This document shows, in pieces, positions 18,114 to 26,992 of a stretch of DNA of 37,808 nucleotides (the stretch's first letter is position 1; the number at the start of each line of letters is the position of its first letter). The notes beneath the pieces were generated by a model, which worked only from the letters and a program-made list of their open reading frames with translations, was not told the DNA's origin and did no database searches. The position numbers were made by a program, and so were the translations under genes. This DNA comes from Comamonadaceae bacterium (lineage in GTDB: Bacteria > Pseudomonadota > Gammaproteobacteria > Burkholderiales > Burkholderiaceae_C). Where the stretch lies: assembly GCA_947372745.1 (NCBI GenBank), contig CANBUY010000022.1:1-37808 (forward strand), written 5' to 3'.

Positions 18114-18305
18114 TCACTTGCCACTGCGCGACAACCAAATAGCCAGCGCGACAACCGCCCCCAAGACCACAAAACTCCCGGCGTCCGTGGCGTGCCAATG
18201 CGAGCCTTCCATACCGTGGCCATCATGGGCCAAAGCGGCTGTAGCGGCCGTGGAGATAGCGTAAGTAGCTATTAATTTAAGAGTAGATAAAAAATTATTT
18301 TGCAT
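18114..18305 (-). CDS. Small His-rich membrane protein of the urease operon
   Basis: A 63-residue protein encoded between ureA and ureB. Residues 1-26 form a signal-peptide-like segment ending ALA. The mature part would begin [15 protein letters not shown], with four His in 13 residues, followed by a single membrane segment of about 17 residues ([16 protein letters not shown]) and a basic end. This suggests a metal-binding periplasmic head anchored in the inner membrane. It is not a full HupE/UreJ nickel permease, which has several membrane segments, although the H-x-GH start is similar. I recall similar small genes at this place in related urease operons, but no function is known to me. Part of the signal peptide is encoded by a dispersed repeat. 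Confidence 0.72.
   Translation of the reverse strand: MQNNFLSTLKLIATYAISTAATAALAHDGHGMEGSHWHATDAGSFVVLGAVVALAIWLSRSGK
18255..18281 (-). repeat. Dispersed short repeat copy in a signal-peptide coding region
   Basis: On the minus strand the stretch reads AAATTAATAGCTACTTACGC, matching the A/T-rich flank and ATAGCT core of the dispersed repeat. It encodes residues LKLIATYAI of the signal-peptide-like segment of the small urease-operon protein. Confidence 0.45.
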
Positions 18306-18323
18306 GATGAATGGTTTCCTGGG

Positions 18324-18626
18324 TCAAACAATCGGCTGGTGCACGGTGACCAGTTTGGTGCCATCGGGGAAGGTGGCTTCCACCTGAATGTCGGGGATCA
18401 TCTCGGCAATGCCGTCCATGACGTCATCCCGGCTGAGCAGGGTGCGCCCGAAACTCATCAGCTGCGCGACGGTTTTTCCATCGCGGGCACCTTCCATCAC
18501 GGCGGCGCTGATAAAAGCCAGGGCTTCGGGGTAGTTCAGTTTCAGGCCACGGGCTTTGCGGCGTTCGGCCAGCAAACCGGCGGTAAAAATGAGCAGCTTG
18601 TCTTTTTCGCGGGGGGTAAGTTCCAT
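18324..18626 (-). CDS. ureA: Urease gamma subunit UreA
   Basis: A 100-residue subunit beginning [11 protein letters not shown] from the ATG at 18626, with the conserved [20 protein letters not shown] and [24 protein letters not shown] end. The length is exactly that of the family. It is the promoter-proximal gene of the leftward urease operon, and only 75 bp separate it from the divergent permease-kinase gene. Frames extending upstream to 19361 lie antisense to that gene and are not real. In most relatives ureD precedes ureA; here it does not. Confidence 0.97.
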   Translation of the reverse strand: MELTPREKDKLLIFTAGLLAERRKARGLKLNYPEALAFISAAVMEGARDGKTVAQLMSFGRTLLSRDDVMDGIAEMIPDIQVEATFPDGTKLVTVHQPIV

Positions 18627-18675
18627 GGAATCAATCAATGCAAAACCCGTGCCGTCCGCACAAAGCATCGCACCG

Positions 18676-18691
18676 TGGCATGAAAACTGCA
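18676..18691 (+). promoter_or_regulatory. Sigma-54-like -24/-12 element in the divergent ureA/kinase region
   Basis: TGGCATGAAAACTGCA differs from the consensus TGGCACG-N4-TTGCA at two positions and keeps the essential GG and GC pairs 12 bases apart. It points toward the permease-kinase gene. Its predicted start of transcription would be near 18702, the GTG used as start codon. Either the message is leaderless, translation begins further in, or the match is chance. The 75-bp gap holds no other clear signal. Confidence 0.25.
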
Positions 18692-18701
18692 CCACGACAG
18701 G

Positions 18702-21700
18702 GTGACCCAAGACGCCGCAGCCCTCATCCCCACCGAAGCGTCCGCCGAAGCGCGCCAGCGCATCACCTTGGTGCGCCGCGACTACAACGCCTGGGTGGCC
18801 AGCGAAACGCTGGAAGACTATGCCCTGCGTTTTACGCCCCAGCGCTTTCGCAAGTGGTCTGAGTGGCGCGTGGCTAACACCGCGTTTGGGGCGGCTTCCT
18901 TTCTTATCTTGGAAGCCGTGGGCGCCACGCTCTTGGTGCAATACGGTTTTACCAATGCTTTTTGGGCCATTCTGGCCACTGGCCTCATTATCTTTTTGGC
19001 AGGTTTGCCCATCAGCATTTATGCCGCCCGTTTTGGTGTGGACATGGACTTGCTCACCCGGGGCGCGGGCTTTGGCTACATCGGCTCCACGCTCACCTCG
19101 CTCATTTACGCCTCCTTCACCTTCATCTTCTTTGCGCTGGAGGCGGCCGTCATGGCCTATGCGCTGGAGCTGGCGCTGGGCGTGCCGCCGCGCTGGGGTT
19201 ACTTGCTTTGTGCGCTCGTGGTGATTCCCTTGGTTACCTACGGCGTCTCCACCATCAGTCGCTTGCAAGTGTGGACCCAGCCGATCTGGCTGGTGATGCT
19301 GGTGCTGCCTTTTGGCTATGTGCTGGCGCGCGATCCTGGTGCTTTTTCGGGCATCGTGCACTACATCGGGGAGCGCGGGGTGGATGCAGGTTTTAGTTTG
19401 CCCTTGTTTGGTGCAGCCTTAACCGTGGGCATTGCCTTGATGACGCAAATGGGCGAGCAGGCCGACTACCTGCGCTTTATGCCCGTCAAAACCAAGGCCA
19501 ACGCCCGACGATGGTGGTGGAGTGTGTTGGTCGGTGGGCCAGGTTGGGTGGTGCTGGGGGTCTTGAAAATGCTGGGCGGCGCTTTGCTGGCTTACCTGGC
19601 CATCAGCCACGCCGTGCCACTTGATCGCGCGGTGGATCCGAACCAGATGTATTTGGCTGCTTATGAGTATGTGTTCCCCAACTACGGTTGGGCGGTTGCG
19701 GCCACCGCCTTGTTTGTGGTGATCTCCCAGCTCAAAATCAACGTCACCAACGCCTATGCGGGGTCGTTGGCGTGGTCCAACTTTTTCTCACGCCTCACGC
19801 ACAGCCATCCGGGGCGCGTGGTGTGGGTGGTGTTCAACACCCTGATTGCCTTCATGCTGATGGAGATGAATGTGTTTCAGGCGCTGGGCGACGTGCTGGG
19901 GCTTTACTCCAACATCGCCATTGCCTGGATGATGACGGTGGTGGCCGATTTGGTGATCAACAAACCGCTGGGCCTGAGCCCGCCCGGCATTGAATTCAAG
20001 CGCGCCCATCTTTATGACATCAACCCCGTGGGGGTCGGTGCGATGGGGCTGGCCTCTTTGCTTTCGGTCACGGCGCACCTCGGATTTTTTGGCGAACTGG
20101 CGCAGGCTTTCTCAGCCCTGATTGCCCTGGGCACCGCATTTATTAGCGCACCGCTGATTGCCTGGGCAACCCAAGGCAAGTACTACATTGCCCGCCAAAG
20201 TGTCATTGAGATCAAACCCGCCGCCCCCAATGCGGCCAGTGCCCAACACAGTGCCCACACCTCCGTACACCGCTGCGTGATTTGCGGGCACGACTACGAA
20301 GGCCCTGACATGGCCCATTGCCCCGCCTACCAAGGCCCTATTTGTTCCTTGTGCTGCACACTGGACGCCCGCTGCGATGACCTGTGCAAGCCCTATGCCT
20401 CGCTCAAATCGCAGTGGGCGGCGGCCCTGCACTGGCTGCTGCCACGCCGCCTTTGGTCTACGTTGGACAACGGGCTGGGTTACTTTTTGCTGCTCATGGT
20501 GGTCATCGTACCGGTGTTGGCGGGCGTGCTGGGCCTGCTGTACCACCAAGAGTTGCAGACTCTGACCGGCGACGCGCTGGACCTGTTGCCAGCCCCGCAA
20601 GATGCCTTGCGCTCTGGTTTTTTAAAAGCCTATATGGCGCTGCTGGTCATTGCCGGTCTGGTGGCCTGGTGGGTGGTGCTGGCGCACAAAAGCCGCCAGG
20701 TGGCGCAAGAAGAGTCCAACCGCCAAACCCACTTGCTCATGCGCGAGATAGAGCTGCACCGCCAAACCGATGAGGCCTTGCAAAACGCCAGAGTCGTGGC
20801 CGATCAAGCCCGCCATGCCGCCGACATGGCCAACCAAGCCAAAAGCCGCTACATCAGCGCCATCAGCCACGAGCTGCGCACGCCGCTCAACAGCATTCTG
20901 GGCTACGCCCAACTCATGGGCGAAGACCCCGCCATTCCCGCGCACCGCAAACAGGCGGTCAGCGTCATCAAGCGCGGTGGCGAGCATTTGCTCTCCTTGA
21001 TTGAAGGCACGCTGGACATTGCCCACATTGAGAGTGGCAAGCTCACGCTCAACGTGAAGCCCATGTACTTTGCCGAGTTTGTGCAAGACATGGCCAGCAT
21101 GTTTGAGCTGGAAGCGCAGGCCAAGGGGCTGGCCTTTAAATTTGAGGAGTTGGGTGTCATGCCTGAGGTGGTGCGGGCTGACGAAAAACGGGTGCGCCAA
21201 ATTTTGATCAACCTGCTGGGCAACGCCATCAAATTCACCAGCACCGGTCAAGTCACGTTTCGCATTCGCTACGCCCGTGAAATGGCCACCATCGACATTG
21301 AAGACACCGGGCCGGGCATGGACCGCCAGGCGCTGGAGCGTATTTTTGAGCCCTTCACCCGTGCCAATGCGGCGGGCAGCACGGCGCCGGGTTCGGGCTT
21401 GGGCCTCACCATTGCGAAGATGCTGGCCGATTTGATGGGTGGCGAGCTTACTGTGGCCAGCACGCCCGGCGTGGGCTCGGTGTTTAAGGTCAAGCTCTTT
21501 TTGCCCAGCGTTCGGGAGACAGCGGGTGCGGTGGGGGCTTTGTCCTTGTCGGGCTCATCAGTCAACAGCCCGCGCACCCACCAGCGCAAGGCGCGCCTGG
21601 GCTACCTCGGTCCACGCCTGAAGGTGCTGGTGGTGGACAACGAGGAGGCCGACCGCGAGTTGTTGATTCAGTTGCTCCAACCCCTTGGCTTTGAGTTGCG

Positions 21701-22274
21701 CACCGCCGCAAGCGGCCACGATTGCCTGGACCTTCTCATCAGCGGTTACCAGCCGGATGTAATTTTTATGGACCTCGCCATGCCCGGCATTGACGGTTGG
21801 GAAACCATCCGCCGCTTGCGGGCGCTGGGGCGCCACGGCGCAGGCGGCAAGCCGCTGGTGGCCATCGTCTCGGCTAATGCGTTTGACAAGGGGCTGGACA
21901 ACGACGTGGGCATTCCCCCGGAAGATTTCCATCTCAAACCCGTGCGCCACTCCGAGTTGCTGGACTGGCTGGAGCGTCGTTTGTCCTTGGTGTGGCTGGA
22001 GGCCGCACCTGATGAAGCGCCAACCCTGGCCCTTGGCGCTGCGGCGCTGCCCATTGCGCTTGCCACCATGCCCGCACCGTCCATGCGCCCCAGTCCAGCC
22101 GCTCTTGAGGCGCTGCGCGAAGTGGTGGCCCTGGGGTATTACCGCGGCATCATGAACCAACTCGACGCCCTGGACGCCAACGAGCCCAGCTGCCGCCCCT
22201 TCGTGACTGAGCTGCGCCCCCTGGCCCAGCAGTTCCAGTTTGAAGCCCTGAGTCAAAAATTAAGCACGCTATGA
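18702..22274 (+). CDS. NCS1-type permease / histidine kinase / receiver fusion protein
   Basis: A 1190-residue hybrid sensor. Residues ~35-490 form a polytopic permease resembling the NCS1 nucleobase/hydantoin/cytosine transporters. A Cys cluster follows (Cys525, 528, 540, 548, 551, 552, 558, 562), with two further membrane helices at ~590-660. A short coiled coil leads to HisKA with phospho-acceptor His723 ([15 protein letters not shown]). The ATPase domain has [16 protein letters not shown] and [11 protein letters not shown] receiver domain with Asp1024 ends the recognised part. The layout parallels CbrA, where an SLC5-type permease is joined to a kinase. It is divergent from ureA and coupled to a LuxR response regulator by ATGA, so I infer sensing of a nitrogenous ligand and control of urea metabolism. 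The GTG start is uncertain. Confidence 0.88.
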   Translation: MTQDAAALIPTEASAEARQRITLVRRDYNAWVASETLEDYALRFTPQRFRKWSEWRVANTAFGAASFLILEAVGATLLVQYGFTNAFWAILATGLIIFLAGLPISIYAARFGVDMDLLTRGAGFGYIGSTLTSLIYASFTFIFFALEAAVMAYALELALGVPPRWGYLLCALVVIPLVTYGVSTISRLQVWTQPIWLVMLVLPFGYVLARDPGAFSGIVHYIGERGVDAGFSLPLFGAALTVGIALMTQMGEQADYLRFMPVKTKANARRWWWSVLVGGPGWVVLGVLKMLGGALLAYLAISHAVPLDRAVDPNQMYLAAYEYVFPNYGWAVAATALFVVISQLKINVTNAYAGSLAWSNFFSRLTHSHPGRVVWVVFNTLIAFMLMEMNVFQALGDVLGLYSNIAIAWMMTVVADLVINKPLGLSPPGIEFKRAHLYDINPVGVGAMGLASLLSVTAHLGFFGELAQAFSALIALGTAFISAPLIAWATQGKYYIARQSVIEIKPAAPNAASAQHSAHTSVHRCVICGHDYEGPDMAHCPAYQGPICSLCCTLDARCDDLCKPYASLKSQWAAALHWLLPRRLWSTLDNGLGYFLLLMVVIVPVLAGVLGLLYHQELQTLTGDALDLLPAPQDALRSGFLKAYMALLVIAGLVAWWVVLAHKSRQVAQEESNRQTHLLMREIELHRQTDEALQNARVVADQARHAADMANQAKSRYISAISHELRTPLNSILGYAQLMGEDPAIPAHRKQAVSVIKRGGEHLLSLIEGTLDIAHIESGKLTLNVKPMYFAEFVQDMASMFELEAQAKGLAFKFEELGVMPEVVRADEKRVRQILINLLGNAIKFTSTGQVTFRIRYAREMATIDIEDTGPGMDRQALERIFEPFTRANAAGSTAPGSGLGLTIAKMLADLMGGELTVASTPGVGSVFKVKLFLPSVRETAGAVGALSLSGSSVNSPRTHQRKARLGYLGPRLKVLVVDNEEADRELLIQLLQPLGFELRTAASGHDCLDLLISGYQPDVIFMDLAMPGIDGWETIRRLRALGRHGAGGKPLVAIVSANAFDKGLDNDVGIPPEDFHLKPVRHSELLDWLERRLSLVWLEAAPDEAPTLALGAAALPIALATMPAPSMRPSPAALEALREVVALGYYRGIMNQLDALDANEPSCRPFVTELRPLAQQFQFEALSQKLSTL

Positions 22275-23257
22275 ACGCCCCCAAGCCTAAAACCTCACTC
22301 GACCAAACCCTGGACCGAGCCAACAGCGACGTGGTGCTGATCGTGGACGACGTGCCGGACAACCTGGCGGTGTTGCATGACGCGCTGGACGAATCGGGCT
22401 ACACCGTGCTGGTGGCCACGCACGGCGAGGCGGCCCTGAATCGCGCCGCGCAGGCTTTGCCCGATATCGTATTGTTGGACGCCATGATGCCCGGCATGGA
22501 CGGTTTTGAGGTGGCGCGCCGACTCAAAGCCAACCCGGTTACCGCCCACATTCCCATCATCTTTATGACCGGGTTGACCGAGACCGAGTATTTGGTGGCC
22601 GCACTGGAGGCCGGTGGGGTGGACTACGTCACCAAGCCCATCAAACCCAAAGAAGTGATGGCGCGCATGCAAGTGCATTTGCAAGGCGCGCGCGAAAGGC
22701 GCCAAGCCAGATCGGCACTGGACGCCTTTGGCTACGCCAGCATCACCGTGCGCGTGAGCGACGGCAAGCTGATGTGGCAAACCCCGCTGGCCCGGGATTT
22801 ACTGCTGCGCTACTACGGCACCAGTGCCCCGCACACGCCCGAGGCGGTGTGCCAGTGGCTGCGACGCCATGTGGGAGAAACTCAAATTGTGATGGAGCCG
22901 CCGCGCCTGAGTATTGAACTTGGTCCCAAGCGCCTGACCTTTCGCCTGCACCAGCAAATTGGCGACTCAGAAGGCGGGGGCGACTGGCTCATCATCATGC
23001 GTGAAGAGTCCGATGAAAGTGTGATGGAGGCCATCGCCCTGAGCTTCAAGCTCACCCCGCGCGAGGCCGAGGTGCTGTACTGGGTGGTTAAAGGCAAGAT
23101 CAACCGCGACATTGGCGATATTGTGGGCAGCAGCCCCATGACAGTGAAGAAACACCTGGAACACGTCTTTGCCAAACTAGGTGTCGAGACCCGCACTGCC
23201 GCCGCCGGCATGGCCATGAGCCGTATCCGGCAACTGCACCCGCAGTTTGAGGGCTAG
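22271..23257 (+). CDS. LuxR-family response regulator, partner of the permease-kinase
   Basis: A 328-residue regulator. The receiver domain (about residues 15-135) has the acidic pair IVDDV, phospho-acceptor Asp70 (LLDAMMPGMDG) and the conserved Lys in VTKPIKP. A central ~120-residue linker, possibly PAS-like, is not recognised. The C-terminal LuxR/GerE helix-turn-helix (about 258-318) starts LTPREAEVLYWVVKGK and continues VKKHLEHVFAKLGVETRTAA. The ATG overlaps the kinase stop as ATGA, so both are made together. It is very probably phosphorylated by that kinase and binds promoters nearby; candidate targets are ureA and urt, which is inference. Confidence 0.9.
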   Translation: MNAPKPKTSLDQTLDRANSDVVLIVDDVPDNLAVLHDALDESGYTVLVATHGEAALNRAAQALPDIVLLDAMMPGMDGFEVARRLKANPVTAHIPIIFMTGLTETEYLVAALEAGGVDYVTKPIKPKEVMARMQVHLQGARERRQARSALDAFGYASITVRVSDGKLMWQTPLARDLLLRYYGTSAPHTPEAVCQWLRRHVGETQIVMEPPRLSIELGPKRLTFRLHQQIGDSEGGGDWLIIMREESDESVMEAIALSFKLTPREAEVLYWVVKGKINRDIGDIVGSSPMTVKKHLEHVFAKLGVETRTAAAGMAMSRIRQLHPQFEG

Positions 23258-23291
23258 GTTCGAGAGTTTTTGGACTCTAGCGTCCTGAATA

Positions 23292-23315
23292 CGTGCTGGA
23301 GCAGCTATCAAATTT
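23292..23315 (-). repeat. Dispersed short repeat copy downstream of the response regulator
   Basis: On the minus strand the sequence has AAATTTGATAGCTGCTCCAG followed by CACG, close to the hsdM copy (ATAGCTGCCCAAGCACG). It is intergenic, just beyond the stop of the antitoxin gene and 35 bases after the regulator stop. Confidence 0.45.
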
Positions 23316-23321
23316 GATGGA

Positions 23322-23615
23322 CTATTGCAAGGCTTGTAAAACAGCCGTGGGGTTGCGGTTGATGACGTTCAATAAAACCAGTGATGCGCCGCTGGGCGAG
23401 CGGTCGCCGCGTTCCCAATGGCGCAAAGTGGCCACCGAGAAGCCAAAGCGCGCGGCAAACTGTTCTTGGGTCAAACTCAAGCGCTCGCGCAGGCCGGACA
23501 CGTCAACTGCTTGTGGTTGGTACAGTTTGACGCCAGCGGTTTTACTGTCTTTTGTTTTGGCATGGACCAGTGCCTCAGTCAGGCCTTGTTTGATGCTGTC
23601 GAATGCGTTGCTCAT
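23322..23615 (-). CDS. HigA-type XRE-family antitoxin
   Basis: A 97-residue protein with a C-terminal Cro/C1-type helix-turn-helix at about residues 42-90 (LRERLSLTQEQFAARFGFSV, then LRHWERGDRSPSG). It matches the COG2944-like antitoxins in which the toxin gene comes first. It should neutralise the upstream toxin and repress the shared promoter. It begins 11 bases after the toxin stop. The adjacent palindrome at 23974-23988 is the likely operator. Confidence 0.82.
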   Translation of the reverse strand: MSNAFDSIKQGLTEALVHAKTKDSKTAGVKLYQPQAVDVSGLRERLSLTQEQFAARFGFSVATLRHWERGDRSPSGASLVLLNVINRNPTAVLQALQ

Positions 23616-23626
23616 GGGGTTTCCTT

Positions 23627-23962
23627 TCAGGTTTCAAGCCAAAATTGCACCAGCAGATGCACCAGTTCAGCCAGGTCGTTGCGTTCTGCTTTGCTGATGT
23701 TGGCTCGTTCGTTCTTTGCAAATAGGGTAAGCAGGTAAAGCGGCATCAAGTCGCTGTGAACGTAGTAAATGACCCGTACGCCACCAGACTTTCCCTGTGC
23801 ACCGCGCCCCCAGCGCAACTTGCGAATGCCGCCGGTGCCTTCTATCAGGTCACCTGATTTGGGATGTGCGGACAAATAGTTGACGATGTCCAAGCGCTCA
23901 GATGCACTCATCAGCTTGTCGGCGCGACGAATGTATTCGGGTAACTCTGCAATGGTCAACAT
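23627..23962 (-). CDS. RelE/HigB-type toxin
   Basis: A 111-residue protein from the ATG at 23962. It has the RelE/HigB-2 family pattern: IRKLRWGRGAQGKSGGVRVIYY followed by LYLLTLFAKNERANISKAER. The family forms ribosome-dependent mRNA interferases that block translation. The gene comes before its antitoxin, as in higBA operons. A longer frame from 24025 would run through the operator-like palindrome and is rejected. No clear ribosome-binding site is visible, so the message may have a very short leader. Function by family only. Confidence 0.82.
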   Translation of the reverse strand: MLTIAELPEYIRRADKLMSASERLDIVNYLSAHPKSGDLIEGTGGIRKLRWGRGAQGKSGGVRVIYYVHSDLMPLYLLTLFAKNERANISKAERNDLAELVHLLVQFWLET

Positions 23963-23973
23963 CAATGCGATTG

Positions 23974-23988
23974 TAATCCAATGGATTA
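23974..23988. promoter_or_regulatory. Candidate operator of the higBA-type operon
   Basis: TAATCCAATGGATTA is a perfect 7+1+7 palindrome whose nearest edge is 12 bases upstream of the toxin ATG. That is a typical site for autorepression by the antitoxin alone or with the toxin. An A/T-rich stretch overlaps it and could hold the -10 element. Confidence 0.5.
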
Positions 23989-24110
23989 ATTTAAGACCTC
24001 CGACTTTCCCCGTCGAAGCGCCCAAAAAAATGGAGATTAAGCTTATCCCTTTGTGTGCTAGTTACAAGCCATTTTGCCTCTAGGTCAATAAAAACCTGCT
24101 TAACCAGCTC

Positions 24111-24138
24111 CTAAATTAATAGCTGTATTTCTTGCTGC
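24111..24138 (+). repeat. Dispersed short repeat copy, intergenic
   Basis: The stretch contains AAATTAATAGCTGTATTTCT and then TGCTGC, matching the A/T flank and ATAGCTG core. It lies in the gap (23989-24158) between the toxin promoter and the end of the MFS gene, where I see no gene. Confidence 0.4.
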
Positions 24139-24158
24139 TTGACCAAGCCATTGGTGCC

Positions 24159-25784
24159 TCAACCCTTCAGCGTTGACTCCATCACGCTGCGCGTCACCAG
24201 CGGGGGTGACTCCTCCGTGTGAAACGCCAGCTTGCGGTCGCGCAGGGCGACGTCGGCGGTGGTGACGCGGTCAAAGCGTCGCTGGTGCTCGGTCCAGGAG
24301 GCGTCTTCAATCATCTCCACAAAGCGGCCCGGCTCGTTGATGTCTTGCAATAACTCCCAAGACAGCGCGCCGTGACGCAGGCGGCTGCGACGGCTCTCGG
24401 CCATGAGTTGGCGAAACTCTTGGGCACGCGCTGGGTCAATGCGGTACTCAATCGTGACCATCACATGCCCTTGGGCGGGCGGCTCTGTGGCTTGCGGCAC
24501 GCCAAATATTTTGGAAGGTGTCAGGTCTTCCACCATGCCTTGCCCAGGCATCAAGCGATTGGCCAAAGCCATGGCGGCGACGCCGGTCAGCGCCGCCAGC
24601 ACAACGCTTGTGCGTAAGCTGCCCACGGTCGCCACCTGGCCCCAAACGGCGGCACCCAATGCGTTTGAGCCCATGATCGCCATCTGGTACATCGACATCC
24701 CGCGCGCCCGCACCCAGTCCGGCAAGCCCATTTGGGCCGACACACTCAAGGTATTGGCTGTTGTTATCCAGGCCGCTCCAGCCAGTAGCATGGCGGGCAC
24801 TGCCACCCAGAGGTGGGCGGTGAAGGCCATCGCCAGCATCGCCGCCGACTGCGTGGCCGCACCACCTAGCACCAGCGCATCGCGCGACATGGCCCGGCGC
24901 AGCTGGGGCATAAACCAAGTGGCCACAATCGCGCCCGAGCCCATGGACGCCAGCAGCAGCGTAAAAGTCCCCGCGCCGCCCCCTTCCATATTGCGTGCCA
25001 GTAGCGGAAGCAAAGCCACCAGCGCGGTCGAGGTTACAAAGAAGATGGAGATGCGCACCAGCACCCCTTTGAGGTGGCTGGACTGCGCTACATACTGCAA
25101 TCCGATACGCATGGCACTGCCCAGGCGCTCACGACCTAGCGGGTGTGGTTTGTGCTCTCGTCGCCAGCGCGTGATGACCACCGCTGCCACCAGGGACAAC
25201 ACGGCGTTGAGCAAAAACACCCAGGCACTGCCCACGCTGGCAATCAGGGCGCCGGCCACCAGTGGGCCAATAATGCGCGAGGCATTCATGGAGACGCCAT
25301 TCAGGGCCAGTGCCGCCGGCAACTGCGCGCGCGACACCAATTCGGGCACGATGGCGGAAAACACCGGCCAGCGCATGGCCAGGCCAATGCCGTTGGCGAA
25401 AACGAGCAGCAGCAGGACGAGGGGGGATAAAGCCCCCAAGAAAATCGCCAGACTCAGCAGGCTCGCTACCCCGGCCACCCAGATTTGGGTGAATAAAAAA
25501 TAGCGTTTGCGGTCCAGAATATCAGCCAAAGCCCCGCTGGGAATACCCAGTAAAAATACCGGCAAACTCGCCGCTGTTTGCACCAGTGCCACCCACAAGG
25601 GCGTGGCGGTGAGCGAGGTCATCATCCAGGCCGCCGCCACGTCGCTCATCCACATGCACACATTGGCCATCAGCCAGGTGATCCACAGCATGCGAAACAC
25701 CGGTTGGCCAAAGGGCGCTAAAGGCGACAGGTCGTCGTCCGGGATCGATCGACCAAGGGGTAAGCGGGGCTGGACTTCGGGCAT
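24159..25784 (-). CDS. MFS transporter (MFS_3/EntS-like) with C-terminal ABM-like domain
   Basis: A 541-residue inner-membrane exporter. About 12 hydrophobic helices span residues ~25-415, with the loop motif PSGALADILDRKRYF after helix 2 and an internal echo of it later. A soluble C-terminal region (about 440-541) beginning VTIEYRIDPARAQEFRQLM resembles an antibiotic-biosynthesis-monooxygenase-like dimerisation domain often attached to this MFS subfamily. The substrate is unknown. The ATG lies 3 bases after the dioxygenase stop, so it is the second gene of that operon. Nearby tyrosine catabolism suggests aromatic or pigment-like efflux, but that is only context. Confidence 0.85.
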   Translation of the reverse strand: MPEVQPRLPLGRSIPDDDLSPLAPFGQPVFRMLWITWLMANVCMWMSDVAAAWMMTSLTATPLWVALVQTAASLPVFLLGIPSGALADILDRKRYFLFTQIWVAGVASLLSLAIFLGALSPLVLLLLVFANGIGLAMRWPVFSAIVPELVSRAQLPAALALNGVSMNASRIIGPLVAGALIASVGSAWVFLLNAVLSLVAAVVITRWRREHKPHPLGRERLGSAMRIGLQYVAQSSHLKGVLVRISIFFVTSTALVALLPLLARNMEGGGAGTFTLLLASMGSGAIVATWFMPQLRRAMSRDALVLGGAATQSAAMLAMAFTAHLWVAVPAMLLAGAAWITTANTLSVSAQMGLPDWVRARGMSMYQMAIMGSNALGAAVWGQVATVGSLRTSVVLAALTGVAAMALANRLMPGQGMVEDLTPSKIFGVPQATEPPAQGHVMVTIEYRIDPARAQEFRQLMAESRRSRLRHGALSWELLQDINEPGRFVEMIEDASWTEHQRRFDRVTTADVALRDRKLAFHTEESPPLVTRSVMESTLKG

Positions 25785-25787
25785 GAT

Positions 25788-26861
25788 TTAAACGCTGAGT
25801 GCGCCACGCTGAATCTGGTCGCGCTCCAGCGACTCAAACAGCGCCTTGAAGTTGCCTTCGCCAAACCCTTCGTCCCCCTTGCGCTGGATGAACTCGAAGA
25901 AGACCGGGCCGAGCTGCGGCTGAGAAAAAATTTGCAGCAACAGGCGCGGGGTGCCGCCCTCGGTCGAGCCGTCCAGCAAAATACCGCGTGTTTGCAACTC
26001 GGGCACGGGTTGGCCGTGGCCGGGCAGGCGTGCATCCATCATCTCGTAATAGCTGTCGCTGGGCGCGGTCATCAACGGCACGCCAGCCAGTGCCAGTTGG
26101 TCTACCGTGGCCAGCAAATCGTCGCAAATCAGGGCAATGTGCTGGATGCCTTCCCCGTTGAACTTGAGCAAAAACTCCTCAATCTGTCCGCCCCCTTGTT
26201 TGGCTTCCTCGTTCAGCGGGATGCGGATTTTTCCGTCAGGCGCGGTCATGGCGCGCGAGGTCAGGCCGGTGTACTCGCCCTGAATGTCGAAGTAGCGAAT
26301 CTCCCGAAAGTTAAACAGCTTCTCGTAAAAACTGCCCCAAAACGCCATGCGGCCCCGGTACACGTTGTGCGTCAGGTGGTCGATCAGTTTCAGGCCGTGG
26401 CCGGGTGGGTGGCGGTCAACGCCTTCGATGAAGACAAAGTCAATGTCATAAATCGATTTGCCGTCTTCAAAACGGTCAATCAAATACAGCGGCGCCCCGC
26501 CAATGCCTTTAATGGCGGGCAGGCGCAACTCCATCGGCCCGGTGGGAATTTCAATCGGTTGGGCACCAAGTTCCAGCGCCTTGTTGTAGGCCAGGTGCGC
26601 GTCCTTGACGCGAAACGCCATGCCGCAGGCACTCGGTCCGTGTTCGGCGGCAAAGTAACCGGCCACGCTTTTGTGCTCGCGGTTGACGATGAAGTTAATC
26701 TCGCCCTGGCGGTACAGCACCACGTCTTTGGAGCGGTGTTTAGCCACCAGCGAGAAACCCATGCGCTCAAACACAGGCTCCAGCAGGCCGGGCGTGGGCG
26801 AAGCGAACTCCACAAATTCAAAGCCCAGCAGGCCCATGGGGTTGTCAAATAAATCTGTCAT
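25788..26861 (-). CDS. hppD: 4-hydroxyphenylpyruvate dioxygenase
   Basis: A 357-residue non-heme iron dioxygenase that converts 4-hydroxyphenylpyruvate to homogentisate in tyrosine breakdown. The two vicinal-oxygen-chelate domains are clear. The iron ligands are His162 ([11 protein letters not shown]), His241 ([13 protein letters not shown]) and Glu323 ([20 protein letters not shown]), all present, and the length is normal. It is the first gene of a two-gene leftward operon with the MFS gene. The 131-bp gap to the divergent gene at 26993 is A/T-rich and should hold both promoters. Identity is strong. Confidence 0.95.
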   Translation of the reverse strand: MTDLFDNPMGLLGFEFVEFASPTPGLLEPVFERMGFSLVAKHRSKDVVLYRQGEINFIVNREHKSVAGYFAAEHGPSACGMAFRVKDAHLAYNKALELGAQPIEIPTGPMELRLPAIKGIGGAPLYLIDRFEDGKSIYDIDFVFIEGVDRHPPGHGLKLIDHLTHNVYRGRMAFWGSFYEKLFNFREIRYFDIQGEYTGLTSRAMTAPDGKIRIPLNEEAKQGGGQIEEFLLKFNGEGIQHIALICDDLLATVDQLALAGVPLMTAPSDSYYEMMDARLPGHGQPVPELQTRGILLDGSTEGGTPRLLLQIFSQPQLGPVFFEFIQRKGDEGFGEGNFKALFESLERDQIQRGALSV

Positions 26862-26992
26862 TCGATGAACTTTAAAAAATGTGGTGAAGTTGAATTCTAA
26901 AAGTTCTTGAAATGCCTAAAAGTGGCGTTGTTGGTACTTCGTAATCGTCGAAAATACCCAATTCACTCTGCTTTCCCCCAATAAATTGCCCT

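Noticed and set aside
18627..19361. Upstream extension of the ureA frame
   Set aside because: The extension is antisense to the permease-kinase gene; real UreA is 100 residues and starts at 18626.
23963..24025. Longer toxin start at 24025
   Set aside because: It would translate through the operator-like palindrome, and the extra residues do not fit the toxin family.
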